A stretch of DNA of 49,814 nt. Origin: Fimenecus sp051881335. Its GTDB lineage: Bacteria; Bacillota; Clostridia; Oscillospirales; Acutalibacteraceae. Within the stretch, counting starts at the first letter, position 1. The number at the start of each line of letters is the position of its first letter. The position numbers and the translations under genes were made by a program. This document shows, piece after piece, positions 7,837-16,867 of this stretch. The DNA lies in contig JBJEPR010000153.1 of NCBI GenBank assembly GCA_051881335.1, positions 1 through 49,814 on the forward strand, written 5' to 3'. The notes under the pieces are model-generated. The model did no database searches. It was given only the letters and a program-made list of their open reading frames with translations, and was not told the DNA's origin.

Positions 7837-7864
7837 ATTATAGGGATTTTTTAGTTTCTGTCAA
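7837..7864 (-). promoter_or_regulatory. Promoter of the phage-like cassette
   Basis: Minus-strand -35 TTGACA (7864-7859), 16-base spacer and -10 TATAAT (7842-7837): both hexamers match the sigma-A consensus fully. It starts 25 bases after the clpC stop and is followed by the LexA box, so it should be strong when derepressed. Confidence 0.85.
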
Positions 7865-7889
7865 GGGAAAAATCCGATTTGTGCAAAGC

Positions 7890-10367
7890 TTATTCGGTTG
7901 TGGTATTTGCTTCGGCGGCGGGCTGTTGTGTTGCCGTATCGCGGAATACAAATTTGTCGCCGTCTACGGTGCAAAGATAGCGTTTATTGGCCTGCACATT
8001 GCCTTTGAGCATTTCTTCGGACAGTGCGTCCTCAATTTTGCTTTGAAGCGCGCGTTTCAACGGACGCGCACCGTAGACCTCGTCAAAGCCCGCGTCAGCG
8101 ATTTTATCGACCGCTTCATCGGAAAAATCGACGGTAATATCGAGCGATGCCGTGCGCTGTTTCAGGTTGTCAAGCAATCGCTTGGCAATTTCGCGAATTT
8201 CGTCCTTTTGTAAGCGTTTGAACACGATAATGTCATCGACACGGTTTAAAAACTCGGGACGGAAGGTGTTTTTGAGCTCACCCATGACCGCTTCTTTGAT
8301 TTTCTCATCGTTTTGCTCGCGTTCCTCGGCGCTGTCTGCAAAACCAAATGCCGCTTGTTTTGCGGTAATCAGTTTTGCACCGACATTGGAAGTCATAATA
8401 ATCACGCAATTTTTAAAATCCACGCGCCGCCCTTGACTGTCGGTCAAAATACCGTCATCCAAGATTTGCAACAGCATATTGAACACATCGGGGTGTGCTT
8501 TTTCGATTTCATCAAACAGCACCACGGAATAGGGCTTTCTTCTGACCTTTTCCGTCAGTTGCCCGCCCTCGTCATAGCCGACATAACCGGGCGGCGAGCC
8601 GACAAGGCGCGAAACGGTGTGTTTTTCCATATATTCGGACATATCTAAGCGTATCATTGCGTTTTCGTCGCCGAACATCGCGGCGGCAAGCGCTTTGCAA
8701 AGCTCGGTTTTGCCGACACCCGTGGGTCCTAAGAAAATGAACGAGCCAATCGGTTTTTTGGGGTCTTTCAAGCCCACTCTGCCGCGGCGAATGGCGCGGG
8801 AAACGGCTTTGACGGCTTCCTCCTGCCCGACAATGCGGCGGTGGAGTTCGTCCTCCATATGCAACAGCCGTTCGCTTTCCTCGGTAGTCAGTTGGGTAAT
8901 CGGAATTCCCGTCCACGAGGACACGATTTCCGCAACCTCGGTTTCGCCGACTTCATCGCGGCTGTGTCCCGTCTCTTTCAGCCACGCCTGCTGTTTGTTT
9001 TCGAGTTCCAGCGAAAGCTTGCGTTCTTCGTCCCGCAAGGCGGCGGCGCGTTCGAAGTCTTGCTTGTTGACTGCCGTCTGCTTTTCGGCTTCGAGTTCTT
9101 TTTTGCGTGTTTCCATTTCTTTGATGTCGGGCGGGGCTGTAAAGGTTTGTAGCCTTACGCGAGAAGCCGCTTCGTCTATCAAATCTATCGCCTTATCGGG
9201 CAGATAGCGGTCACCGATATAACGCGCAGACAGTTGTACTGCCGCGGTGATTGCCGCATCGGTAATTTTCACCTTATGGTGCGCCTCGTATTTGTCGCGA
9301 ATGCCTTTGAGGATTTCGACCGCTTCCTCCTCGCTCGGTTCGCCGACGGTTATCGGCTGGAAACGGCGTTCAAGCGCGGCGTCCTTTTCAATGTTTTTGC
9401 GGTATTCTTCAATCGTCGTTGCCCCGATGACCTGCAATTCCCCGCGCGCCAAGGAGGGCTTCAAAATATTGGCGGCGTCCACAGCACCCTCGGCACTGCC
9501 TGCACCGATGAGGGTGTGCACCTCGTCGATAAACAGGATAATATCGTCCGACGCTTTGACCTCGTCAATGACTTTTTTAATGCGTTCCTCAAAGTCGCCG
9601 CGGTATTTTGTGCCCGCAACCATACCCGTCAAATCGAGAGAAACGATTTTTTTATCTTTCAGCATTTCAGGCACTTCGCCGGAGACGATTTTCAACGCCA
9701 ACCCCTCGGCAATGGCGGTTTTGCCCACGCCGGGCTCGCCGATTAAGCAAGGGTTGTTTTTGGTGCGGCGGCTCAAAATCTGAATGACGCGTTCAATTTC
9801 ATTTTGCCGCCCGATAACGGGGTCGATTTTGCCGTCGCGTGCCAATTTGGTCAAATCGCGCCCGAACTGCGACAGCACCGCATCGCCGTTGGCGCTCTCA
9901 TCTGTATCTGCCGCGCCGTTTTGCGGGGCGCGCATCATATTTTTGGAAAGTTCATTGACAATATCGTTTAGAGATGCACCGAACTGCCGCAGGATTTGCG
10001 CCGCCACGCAGGATTGCTCGCGCACAATGGCAAGCAAGACATATTCCGTACCGACCAACGGCTGCCCCATACCGCGCGCCAAAGAGGCGGCGGTTTCAAT
10101 AATATTTTTACTGCGCGGGGTGAAATCGTCGGGCACAAGCTCGGTCGGCACACCGACGCCGACAGTCTGTTTGATATAGGTTTCCACTTGGTCGTAGGTG
10201 ATTTTTTTATTCGCCAGCACCGCACCCGCAACGGTAGAGGTGTCCGACAGCAACCCCAAAAGCAGGTGCTCACTGCCGATATAGGTATGCCCCAAATTCT
10301 CCGCTGCCGACACTGCGGCGTTTAAGGATTTATTCGCTTTTTCCGTAAAGCCCGTAAATTTAAACAT
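7890..10367 (-). CDS. clpC: ATP-dependent Clp protease ATP-binding subunit ClpC
   Basis: 825 residues, normal ClpC length. In order: an N-terminal Clp repeat domain that binds adaptors and phospho-arginine (FTGFTEKANKSL, SEHLLLGLL), the first AAA+ module with Walker A GEPGVGKTA, a middle region with a UVR-like ERAAALRDEE stretch, and the second AAA+ module with Walker A GPTGVGKTE and a ClpP-docking loop region. It unfolds proteins, including those marked with phospho-arginine by McsB, and feeds them to ClpP. It is last in the ctsR-mcsA-mcsB-clpC operon, 33 bases after mcsB, and is under CtsR control. Confidence 0.98.
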   Translation of the reverse strand: MFKFTGFTEKANKSLNAAVSAAENLGHTYIGSEHLLLGLLSDTSTVAGAVLANKKITYDQVETYIKQTVGVGVPTELVPDDFTPRSKNIIETAASLARGMGQPLVGTEYVLLAIVREQSCVAAQILRQFGASLNDIVNELSKNMMRAPQNGAADTDESANGDAVLSQFGRDLTKLARDGKIDPVIGRQNEIERVIQILSRRTKNNPCLIGEPGVGKTAIAEGLALKIVSGEVPEMLKDKKIVSLDLTGMVAGTKYRGDFEERIKKVIDEVKASDDIILFIDEVHTLIGAGSAEGAVDAANILKPSLARGELQVIGATTIEEYRKNIEKDAALERRFQPITVGEPSEEEAVEILKGIRDKYEAHHKVKITDAAITAAVQLSARYIGDRYLPDKAIDLIDEAASRVRLQTFTAPPDIKEMETRKKELEAEKQTAVNKQDFERAAALRDEERKLSLELENKQQAWLKETGHSRDEVGETEVAEIVSSWTGIPITQLTTEESERLLHMEDELHRRIVGQEEAVKAVSRAIRRGRVGLKDPKKPIGSFIFLGPTGVGKTELCKALAAAMFGDENAMIRLDMSEYMEKHTVSRLVGSPPGYVGYDEGGQLTEKVRRKPYSVVLFDEIEKAHPDVFNMLLQILDDGILTDSQGRRVDFKNCVIIMTSNVGAKLITAKQAAFGFADSAEEREQNDEKIKEAVMGELKNTFRPEFLNRVDDIIVFKRLQKDEIREIAKRLLDNLKQRTASLDITVDFSDEAVDKIADAGFDEVYGARPLKRALQSKIEDALSEEMLKGNVQANKRYLCTVDGDKFVFRDTATQQPAAEANTTTE

Positions 10368-10400
10368 ACAAAATCTCTCCTTTCAACGAGAAAGGCAGAT

Positions 10401-11399
10401 TTACAGTCTTTCTCGCACAATCTTTGCGCGCTCCGCATCGCGTTCGCGTGCGTCTAAGGTTTTGCCCGCCAAGGTATTGATACCCGCCGGTTGCAAGGTA
10501 AACATCAAATCGTTGATGGTATTCGCATCGACCTGCAAAAGTCCGCCGACCGCGCCCATACGCACCTGTGATGCCAGTTGCATAAATTCCTTGGTATTTA
10601 AAAGTCTTGCCGATTTTAAGATGCCGTATGCACGGTAAATCATATCCTCGGTATCCACCGTTTTGAGAAGTTCTGTGCGTGCCGCACGCTCCTGCGCCGC
10701 AATCTGTAACACAATCGTTTTCAAATTTTCAATCGCTGATTTTTCGGAAATACCCAAGGTGACCTGATTGCTGATTTGGTACAAATCCCCGAGCGGCGCC
10801 GAGCCCTCGCCGTAGGCGCCGCGAATGGTCAAGCCGAGTTTGGAAACGGTTGCCGCCAAAGTACCGACGCGGTTGAGCGCCGTTAATGCGGGCAGGTGCA
10901 GCATCACCGACGCGCGCATACCCGTACCGAGATTGGTGGGACATTCCGTTAAGTACCCGAGATGCTCGTCAAACGCAAATCGAAGCTTGTCGTTGATGGC
11001 GGTATCGAGCTTATCCGCCGTATCATACGCTTCCAAAAGGGAAAGGCCGGGCTTCATCACCTGCAAACGGATATGGTCTTCTTCGTTGAGCATCACGCTG
11101 ATTTCCTCATCGTCCGACAAAAGCAGGGCGCGCCCGTCTGCGGAAGAGGCAAACTCAGGGCTGATGATGTGCCGTTCGGCAAGAGACACAATTTGTGCTT
11201 GCGTTAAGGTTTTCATTTCGATATAGTGCAAGTTTGCGGCGGCGGGAACTGCATCCCGCACCAACTCGTTGACCGCCACACGGGTTTTGGTATCTAACCG
11301 CGCGGGGAACGGGTAATCCGCCAAATTACGCGCCAATCGAATGCGCGTGCTGATAACAACATCGCTTTGCTCGCCTTCACCCAAATACCATTTAGCCAT
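10401..11399 (-). CDS. mcsB: Protein-arginine kinase McsB
   Basis: 332 residues, similar to the guanido-kinase fold: the start WYLGEGEQSDVVISTRIRLARNL carries the conserved STRIRLARN nucleotide-binding motif, and LTECPTNLGTGMRASV holds the family's cysteine and NxGT loop. McsB phosphorylates arginines on CtsR and misfolded proteins, marking them for ClpCP. The ATG at 11399 follows GGAGGG with eight bases spacing; the longer frame reads through the mcsA end. Overlaps mcsA by eight bases. All expected motifs look intact. Confidence 0.97.
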   Translation of the reverse strand: MAKWYLGEGEQSDVVISTRIRLARNLADYPFPARLDTKTRVAVNELVRDAVPAAANLHYIEMKTLTQAQIVSLAERHIISPEFASSADGRALLLSDDEEISVMLNEEDHIRLQVMKPGLSLLEAYDTADKLDTAINDKLRFAFDEHLGYLTECPTNLGTGMRASVMLHLPALTALNRVGTLAATVSKLGLTIRGAYGEGSAPLGDLYQISNQVTLGISEKSAIENLKTIVLQIAAQERAARTELLKTVDTEDMIYRAYGILKSARLLNTKEFMQLASQVRMGAVGGLLQVDANTINDLMFTLQPAGINTLAGKTLDARERDAERAKIVRERL

Positions 11400-11898
11400 T
11401 TTCCGTGCCCTCCTGTTCCAATGCTTTAATTTGGTCACGCAAAGACGCCGCTGTTTCGTAATCCTGCAAATTTACGGCGTTTTGCAACTGCTCGCGCAGT
11501 TCGTCAATGCGGGAATTCTTCTTTTGCACGGGCGAACCGTTCGGAATTTTACCCTCGTGCTGTGTGCGCCCGTGAATACGCTCCACAGAGGGCATCAGCT
11601 TATCGTAAAAGGTCTCGTAGCAGTCCGCACAGCCAACCTTACCGCTTTTGACAATATCGTTAAAGGTACAGCCGCATTTTTCACAGCGTAAAACGCTGTT
11701 GCTCAAGCGCCCGATGGCGGCGGGCTCGAAAAAGGAGCTCAGCATATCGGAAAAGCCGAAGCCGAAATCCGAGAAGGCATTTGTGTAGCCAAGGGATTTT
11801 GCACAGTCGGCGCAAAGATGCGCTTCGGTGCTTTCCCCGTTGACAATTCGTTTAATATGGGTGGTTGCTTCTTGTTTTTTACAGTTTTGACACAGCAT
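11392..11898 (-). CDS. mcsA: McsA, activator of McsB (zinc-finger, UVR motif)
   Basis: 168 residues. Two pairs of zinc-binding cysteines at the N-terminus (MLCQNCKKQEATTH; AHLCADCAKSLGY), a second Cys group (RCEKCGCTFND.. GKVGCADCYETF), and a C-terminal UVR-like helix (IDELREQLQNAVNLQDYETAASLRDQIKAL). McsA binds and activates the kinase McsB and helps control CtsR. The start at 11898 has the Shine-Dalgarno AAAGGAGAG; the longest ORF continues antisense-like into ctsR and is not used. Confidence 0.95.
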   Translation of the reverse strand: MLCQNCKKQEATTHIKRIVNGESTEAHLCADCAKSLGYTNAFSDFGFGFSDMLSSFFEPAAIGRLSNSVLRCEKCGCTFNDIVKSGKVGCADCYETFYDKLMPSVERIHGRTQHEGKIPNGSPVQKKNSRIDELREQLQNAVNLQDYETAASLRDQIKALEQEGTENG

Positions 11899-11911
11899 AA
11901 CAATCTCTCCT

Positions 11912-12361
11912 TTACTGCATACTTGCGAGTAACATTTGCTTAAAAATCGAGGCGCGCACGCGGTCGCGGGCATCGGGCGGCAAATCCCGATAGTTGTTGT
12001 CGCGCAACGCCGCATACATCACGGACACCTCTTTGTCGCTTAAAAGCCCTCGCGCGTGTAGGTTTTGCAAATTGGCGCGGCAGGCCTTTTCGTCGATTTT
12101 ATCGCCGATGGAATTGATGAGGTGCATTTTCAGCGTCTCGAAATTATATGTGGCGCGGGTGATTTTAATGTACCCGCCGCCCCCGCGGCGGCTTTCGACG
12201 ATGTAACCGTTCTCGGGTGTAAAGCGGGAGGACAGCACATAGTTAATTTGGCTCGGCACACAGCCGATTTGCTCCGCCAAGTCATTGCGGCGGATTTCCG
12301 CCGTGCCGGTGTCCCCGAGCATTTGCACAATTAAATCGGCAATTTCTTTACTTAAATTCAT
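11912..12361 (-). CDS. ctsR: Stress-gene transcriptional repressor CtsR
   Basis: 149 residues with the N-terminal winged helix-turn-helix (EIRRNDLAEQIGCVPSQINYVLSSRF) and the conserved glycine-rich wing (ESRRGGGGYIKI) that reaches into the DNA minor groove and acts as heat sensor, then the C-terminal four-helix dimer domain. CtsR represses clp and ctsR operons through RGTCAAA repeats; two exact sites lie in its own promoter (12415-12431 and 12474-12490). The ATG at 12361 is chosen because GAGGTG lies nine bases away; the ATG four codons earlier is almost on top of it. Confidence 0.97.
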   Translation of the reverse strand: MNLSKEIADLIVQMLGDTGTAEIRRNDLAEQIGCVPSQINYVLSSRFTPENGYIVESRRGGGGYIKITRATYNFETLKMHLINSIGDKIDEKACRANLQNLHARGLLSDKEVSVMYAALRDNNYRDLPPDARDRVRASIFKQMLLASMQ

Positions 12362-12414
12362 TTTCCCATTCACCTCATTCCCGTTATTCGTTCACGACTT
12401 TGTTTGAATTTGAC

Positions 12415-12431
12415 TTTGACTATCTTTGACC
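12415..12431 (-). promoter_or_regulatory. CtsR operator, downstream copy
   Basis: Minus strand reads GGTCAAA-GAT-AGTCAAA, an exact match to the CtsR consensus RGTCAAA-NAN-RGTCAAA. It lies just downstream of the -10 element; extra TTTGAC half-sites flank it (12409-12414 and 12432-12437). Confidence 0.92.
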
Positions 12432-12444
12432 TTTGACAAGTATT

Positions 12445-12472
12445 ATTATACCCAAAGGTCAGGAAAAGTCAA
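12445..12472 (-). promoter_or_regulatory. Promoter of ctsR-mcsA-mcsB-clpC
   Basis: Minus-strand -35 TTGACT (12472-12467), 16-base spacer, -10 TATAAT (12450-12445), framed by two CtsR operators. The remaining bases to the neighbouring terminator (12491-12599) show nothing else I can name. Confidence 0.85.
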
Positions 12473-12473
12473 A

Positions 12474-12490
12474 GGTCAAAAAAGGTCAAA
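12474..12490 (+). promoter_or_regulatory. CtsR operator, upstream copy
   Basis: Plus strand reads GGTCAAA-AAA-GGTCAAA, an exact CtsR consensus on the opposite strand to the other site, starting two bases upstream of the -35. A further AGTCAAA precedes it and overlaps the -35. Confidence 0.88.
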
Positions 12491-12599
12491 TTTGATTTTG
12501 ACCGTTTGTTTTTTCTGTGGAATCCATAATTTTCTCAAAATTTCTCCTGTTTTCTCTCGTTTTTATGCATTTTCATTTTTGAACACAGACAAATAAAAA

Positions 12600-12619
12600 G
12601 GGCGACCGAATGGTCGCCC
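12600..12619 (-). terminator. Intrinsic terminator of the sugar symporter gene
   Basis: Perfect 8-base-pair stem GGGCGACC/GGTCGCCC with a 4-base loop, followed on the minus strand by TTTTTATTTG, 35 bases behind the symporter stop. Confidence 0.85.
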
Positions 12620-12653
12620 CGATTTCTGTTTGACTTTTCCGTTTGATGGATTT

Positions 12654-14177
12654 TTACGCTTCGGTGGTGACGGAAATACCCTCCGCCTCTCGTTTCTTGG
12701 CAAGTTCTGTAAGAATTCGTTCCTTTTCCTTGCCCGAAATTTTGTAGAAGAACATCGGAATAGAGCATAAAAGCAGGCTGATACCCGGAACAATGGAAAC
12801 AAGCGAGAACATTGCAAACCGCTGATTAGCCGCCAATTCCGTCGCCGCCACAACGGCGGTCGAGCTCAGCATTTTTTCGGGCTCTAACCCGATAAACATA
12901 TACATCAGCACAATCCCCGAGGTAGCCAGCGCGTTGCCGAGCTTGTTAACAAAGCCTTGGCACGCCGACCCGAGCGCGTTGTCGCGGAAGCCGGTTTTCA
13001 GTTCCATATAATCCAAGCAATCCCCAATCATCGCGTAGGAAATGACATTGAGCACGCCCAACGGAATGCAGGAAATCAGGATAAAGGGAATGCAAATATA
13101 CAAATTCATCGTAAACCAACCGATGAGCGTGGTGAAAATGCTGGCAACAAAGCCCAATAGGCAGGTTGTAATTACGATTTTTTTATAGTCAAACTTTTTC
13201 ATCAGTACGGGCATAAACAGCATTGCACCGAACATACCGACAATCGCGCAGACCTGAAAAATCGTTTTGACCGTAGAGACGCTCGCGTCAATCGCCTCAA
13301 TGCGCTGGGCTTCGGTCAGCCCCGTCAAATCCGGTCCGATATAGAACGCATACCGCGCAACATGCACCGCCGCCGCCTGCACCATATATCTGCCGCTCGA
13401 AAGCACGCCCATCAAAATGACCAGCATTAAGGGCTTGCATTTAAAAATACGGGAAAGCTGTGACGGCTCGCCGGGTTGCGGCTTGCGGACGGGCAACACC
13501 ACGCGCTCTTTGACATGGAAATATGTATTGATATACAGCAAAATACCAATGACAACGGTGACAATCGCCATAATCAAATATTTCTTTTTGTTATATTCCA
13601 ATCCGTCGGAAGTGCCGAGAATTTTGGGTAGCGTTAAACCGATAACCAAAAACAGCACTTCGGGCACGGCAGAGCCCACGCCGTTTAAGGTTCTGCCGAA
13701 CGAAATCACCGAGCCGCGCTCTTCGGCGTTCGGCGTCATCACATTTGGGAGACTCCAAAACGGTACATCTGCCATCGTATAAATCATACCCCATAAAACA
13801 TACACAACCGCTGAATAAATCATCAGCTGTGTTTTCGGCAAGTCAGGGCTTAAATACATCAAAATCGTCAGCACCGCAATCGGGATTGCCGCGTACAGAA
13901 TATACGGCTTCATTTTGCCGTGTTTGGTGGTGCGACGGTCCACAATCATTCCCATCAGCGGGTCGTTAATCGCATCCCAAATGCGCGCAAGCAACATCAA
14001 AAGCAGGACGAACATCGGTGCCAACTGCAACACATTCAAATAATAGTCGCTGATGTAGCTGGACATCATCGCATAAATCATACCCTGCCCCATCGCACCG
14101 ACGGCAAACATTTGGAATTCTTTGCGCGGCACAACAAAGCCTTTATTTCCCTGCGATTTGGATTTTTCTTTTTTCAT
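12654..14177 (-). CDS. GPH-family glycoside:cation symporter (MFS_2, MelB-like)
   Basis: 507 residues with about twelve hydrophobic helices. The GPH signature is clear in the first loop (ARIWDAINDPLMGMIVD.. followed by KHGKMKPYIL), and MADVPFWSLP marks helix 4-5. Such carriers import glycosides or oligosaccharides with Na+ or H+. It appears as a single gene with its own terminator and has no sugar-degrading gene next to it, so the substrate is unknown. The family is also used for uronides and plant glycosides. A weak Shine-Dalgarno (GAGGTG) lies 12 bases before the ATG. Confidence 0.88.
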   Translation of the reverse strand: MKKEKSKSQGNKGFVVPRKEFQMFAVGAMGQGMIYAMMSSYISDYYLNVLQLAPMFVLLLMLLARIWDAINDPLMGMIVDRRTTKHGKMKPYILYAAIPIAVLTILMYLSPDLPKTQLMIYSAVVYVLWGMIYTMADVPFWSLPNVMTPNAEERGSVISFGRTLNGVGSAVPEVLFLVIGLTLPKILGTSDGLEYNKKKYLIMAIVTVVIGILLYINTYFHVKERVVLPVRKPQPGEPSQLSRIFKCKPLMLVILMGVLSSGRYMVQAAAVHVARYAFYIGPDLTGLTEAQRIEAIDASVSTVKTIFQVCAIVGMFGAMLFMPVLMKKFDYKKIVITTCLLGFVASIFTTLIGWFTMNLYICIPFILISCIPLGVLNVISYAMIGDCLDYMELKTGFRDNALGSACQGFVNKLGNALATSGIVLMYMFIGLEPEKMLSSTAVVAATELAANQRFAMFSLVSIVPGISLLLCSIPMFFYKISGKEKERILTELAKKREAEGISVTTEA

Positions 14178-14276
14178 ACGAAATACGCCACCTCACCTCT
14201 CACAAAGTACACAAAAAAGGATACCACAAAAAGGAAATTTAGTAAAGTATGAATAAGTAAAATCCGTGTAAAAAAA

Positions 14277-14302
14277 GCGCAATCGGCAAAAACCGATTGC
14301 GC
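14277..14302 (-). terminator. Intrinsic terminator after the ABC permease
   Basis: Perfect 10-base-pair stem GCGCAATCGG/CCGATTGCGC with a 6-base loop and a run of six to seven T on the minus strand, 25 bases behind the permease stop. Confidence 0.92.
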
Positions 14303-14326
14303 TTGCTTTCGTATAATACGGGAAGA

Positions 14327-16867
14327 TTACCAATAGAAACTCTCTGCCGGTTTATTTTTCTCAATTTCCGTTTTGACGGCGTCGGGCATTTTCTCCGCGT
14401 GGACATAGGCTTTCGCGTAAGTGCCGTCCGTGTATTCAAGTACCACAATATAATCGTTCGGGGATAACTCTGCACGGGTGACAATATTCTTGTAAATCGA
14501 CTGCATCGTCGAATTGTCGATCGTTTTGTAAACGGTCGGTTTGTCTGCGGCAGAAATGCCTTCATAGTTGCCTGTGAACTCCGCATAATTGTCCGAGGTA
14601 CTGCTTTCGCCGATAAACTCACAGGTAAAGGTGTCCCCGTTTGCCACCCAACTGTCATAATAGGAATAGCAAAAACGCTCTGCGACCTTTGTACCGTAAA
14701 TGGCTTTCAGCGTTTTGTCGCCGGTCAGCGCATCGTAATAGCCAACGGATTTTAAAAACGCTACGGTGTTGACCATATCGGCGGTGATATAGAAGTTCGG
14801 CAAGCCGTCTGTCGCTGTTTTTCCGGTAAATATATCGTCCTCGGCAAATTCGCCGTCCTCGCCGATAACTTGGTCAATCGCGGTTTCCGCATCGTATACG
14901 GCGGTGACATCCTCGTAAATGACCGTATCTGTCAGCGACACACCCGCATTCTCATCTGCAATCAAGTGAAAAGTAATAAGCCCTAAGCTTTCCTGTGGGT
15001 TATAGTGATTTTCGGGCGTTTGCGCCGTCAAATCCTTGTAAAGGCAGTCGAGCAAGGTCTGCCGCTGTTCGGCGGTTAATTCCAACTTCGTTTCGGTCGT
15101 TAAAGTCTTGTTGTAAAGGCGAATGTCCTCGCTTTCACGCACAGCGCGGATGCAGCGGTATTCCTCGTAAGCAGTCATATCGCTGTTGGAAATCGAACCG
15201 CTTAAATTATCGGTTTTCGGGCGTTCCACCTTTTTGAGCTCGTCTTTGAAAATACGGTTCAGCACGCTTTGCTGATAGGCGGTTTTGTCTGCCTGCTGTA
15301 AGGCGTTTAAAATGTCTTCGGACACACCGTAGTAATTGCGCAAAACCTGTTTGCCGTTTTTGAGCGTATACACAATTTTGACAGACACGGGGTACACGCC
15401 GTTGAAGTCCTCGTCTAAAACGGTCGGGTCGGTTTTGCCTGCCTCCACAAGCATTTTGTGCACGCTGCGGACAAATTCAATATCCTTTTCCTCGGTATAG
15501 TTGCCCTTTGGTACAGTGTCCGCTGTTTGCATACCCGCAATATAGTAGCCGTAATAATCTTCCGTCGATTGCAACTGATAGTTTTGATACGGCAAAGAAA
15601 TCTGCGCCGAAGCAATATCTGCCGTTTCGGGGATTTTGTTTGCCGCACCGAAATAGCCCGTGGCAAAGAACACGAAAATCAGCGCGGTCAATGCCAACTG
15701 AATGGGCAACGCGGGCAAATCCTTGACGAATTGCCGCACATTGCGCAGCAAAATCAAACTCAAAATCGCATAAATCACAACAAATACGACTGCGCCGACG
15801 GTCAAGGCAATCGCTGTGCCTTTGCTTTGTAACAAGTCGAACGCCGTCGCAAAGCCGAAAATGCCGACGAGGAAAATCCCGACAAAATTGAGCACCTTGT
15901 TTTTGCCGATGAAGCCGCCGATTTCTGCCTTTCTGCGCTCATAGAAGAACACACCGAAGGCGAATAGCGTTGCCGTCACCAGCAACCAGATAATCGGCAC
16001 CAAAAAGTCGGGCGTTTTCCACGCAATCATATTGCCGCCGTCGTTATAATCTGCCAATTTGCCGCCGACACCGCCTTGCGCGTAAGTGTATAAGCCTTTC
16101 GACATATAGCGCAACGGATTAAACTGCGGATATTGTTTTGGAAGCGTTTCCACCGTGGTTTCGCCCATATACATATAACTGTTGGAGAAATCACTGCCCA
16201 GCGGTGTACCGAGCACCAGCTTGCGGATAAACACCTGTAAGCAGGTGAATAGAATTTCGGGGAGCAGCAATAAAATACCCGAAAACAGCACGCCCTCAAA
16301 TGCCGTACCGACGGTGGTGAACACCACGGCGGTCAGCGTATAGGAAAACGCCACCACGGAAAACATACCGATGAGCAAATAGAAAAATGCGGTGAACAAA
16401 TAGCGGTTTGCGCCGAGCACCGCCAAGTTGACGATTAACGCGATGAGCATCGGCACGGCAACCGACAAGCCGACGAGCGTCAAGCCCGACAAATATTTTG
16501 CCGTAAACAGCCTTGTGCGCTTAATGCCGAGGCTGTAATAGACATTGACAGTCTTTTTACCCGTGATAAAACGGAAGGTCGCAATGCCCATTAAAAGCCC
16601 GATGCCCAACAGCGCCGCAATGACCATATAGCGCATATAGGTCATACTGTCTGAAAACAAAAATGTATACTGTTCTTTAAAATTGATGTTCGTGACTTGA
16701 CCGGTTTCGCGGTTGACGCTTGTTTTCTCACGGAAGCACAGTATCGGCGTTAAGCAAAAGGAAAAGAACATCACAACTGCGTTCAGCGCCGCAAACAGCG
16801 CATTATCCCGAAGCCCCGTGCGGTAGGCATATCCGAAGTTATTTTGTAAAGATTTGGGTGAAGTCAT
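14327..16867 (-). CDS. ABC transporter permease with large extracytoplasmic domain
   Basis: 846 residues. About eight hydrophobic helices occur in the first ~420 residues (for example ALNAVVMFFSFCLTP, MVIAALLGIGLLMG, YLSGLTLVGLSVAV, FVGIFLVGIFGFATA, LALTALIFVFFATGYF). The last ~420 residues are hydrophilic with no further membrane segment and are probably outside the cell. This is an ABC-2-type exporter permease related to those partnered with YtrB-like ATPases. The gene overlaps the ATPase gene by 29 bases, so they form one transporter. The substrate and the role of the long outer domain are not known to me. Confidence 0.8.
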   Translation of the reverse strand: MTSPKSLQNNFGYAYRTGLRDNALFAALNAVVMFFSFCLTPILCFREKTSVNRETGQVTNINFKEQYTFLFSDSMTYMRYMVIAALLGIGLLMGIATFRFITGKKTVNVYYSLGIKRTRLFTAKYLSGLTLVGLSVAVPMLIALIVNLAVLGANRYLFTAFFYLLIGMFSVVAFSYTLTAVVFTTVGTAFEGVLFSGILLLLPEILFTCLQVFIRKLVLGTPLGSDFSNSYMYMGETTVETLPKQYPQFNPLRYMSKGLYTYAQGGVGGKLADYNDGGNMIAWKTPDFLVPIIWLLVTATLFAFGVFFYERRKAEIGGFIGKNKVLNFVGIFLVGIFGFATAFDLLQSKGTAIALTVGAVVFVVIYAILSLILLRNVRQFVKDLPALPIQLALTALIFVFFATGYFGAANKIPETADIASAQISLPYQNYQLQSTEDYYGYYIAGMQTADTVPKGNYTEEKDIEFVRSVHKMLVEAGKTDPTVLDEDFNGVYPVSVKIVYTLKNGKQVLRNYYGVSEDILNALQQADKTAYQQSVLNRIFKDELKKVERPKTDNLSGSISNSDMTAYEEYRCIRAVRESEDIRLYNKTLTTETKLELTAEQRQTLLDCLYKDLTAQTPENHYNPQESLGLITFHLIADENAGVSLTDTVIYEDVTAVYDAETAIDQVIGEDGEFAEDDIFTGKTATDGLPNFYITADMVNTVAFLKSVGYYDALTGDKTLKAIYGTKVAERFCYSYYDSWVANGDTFTCEFIGESSTSDNYAEFTGNYEGISAADKPTVYKTIDNSTMQSIYKNIVTRAELSPNDYIVVLEYTDGTYAKAYVHAEKMPDAVKTEIEKNKPAESFYW

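Noticed and set aside
9247..9783. Long plus-strand open frames opposite clpC (and similar ones opposite uvrA, mtaB and the FeS genes).
   Set aside because: They are antisense shadows of strongly conserved genes, with no ribosome sites and no protein-like composition.
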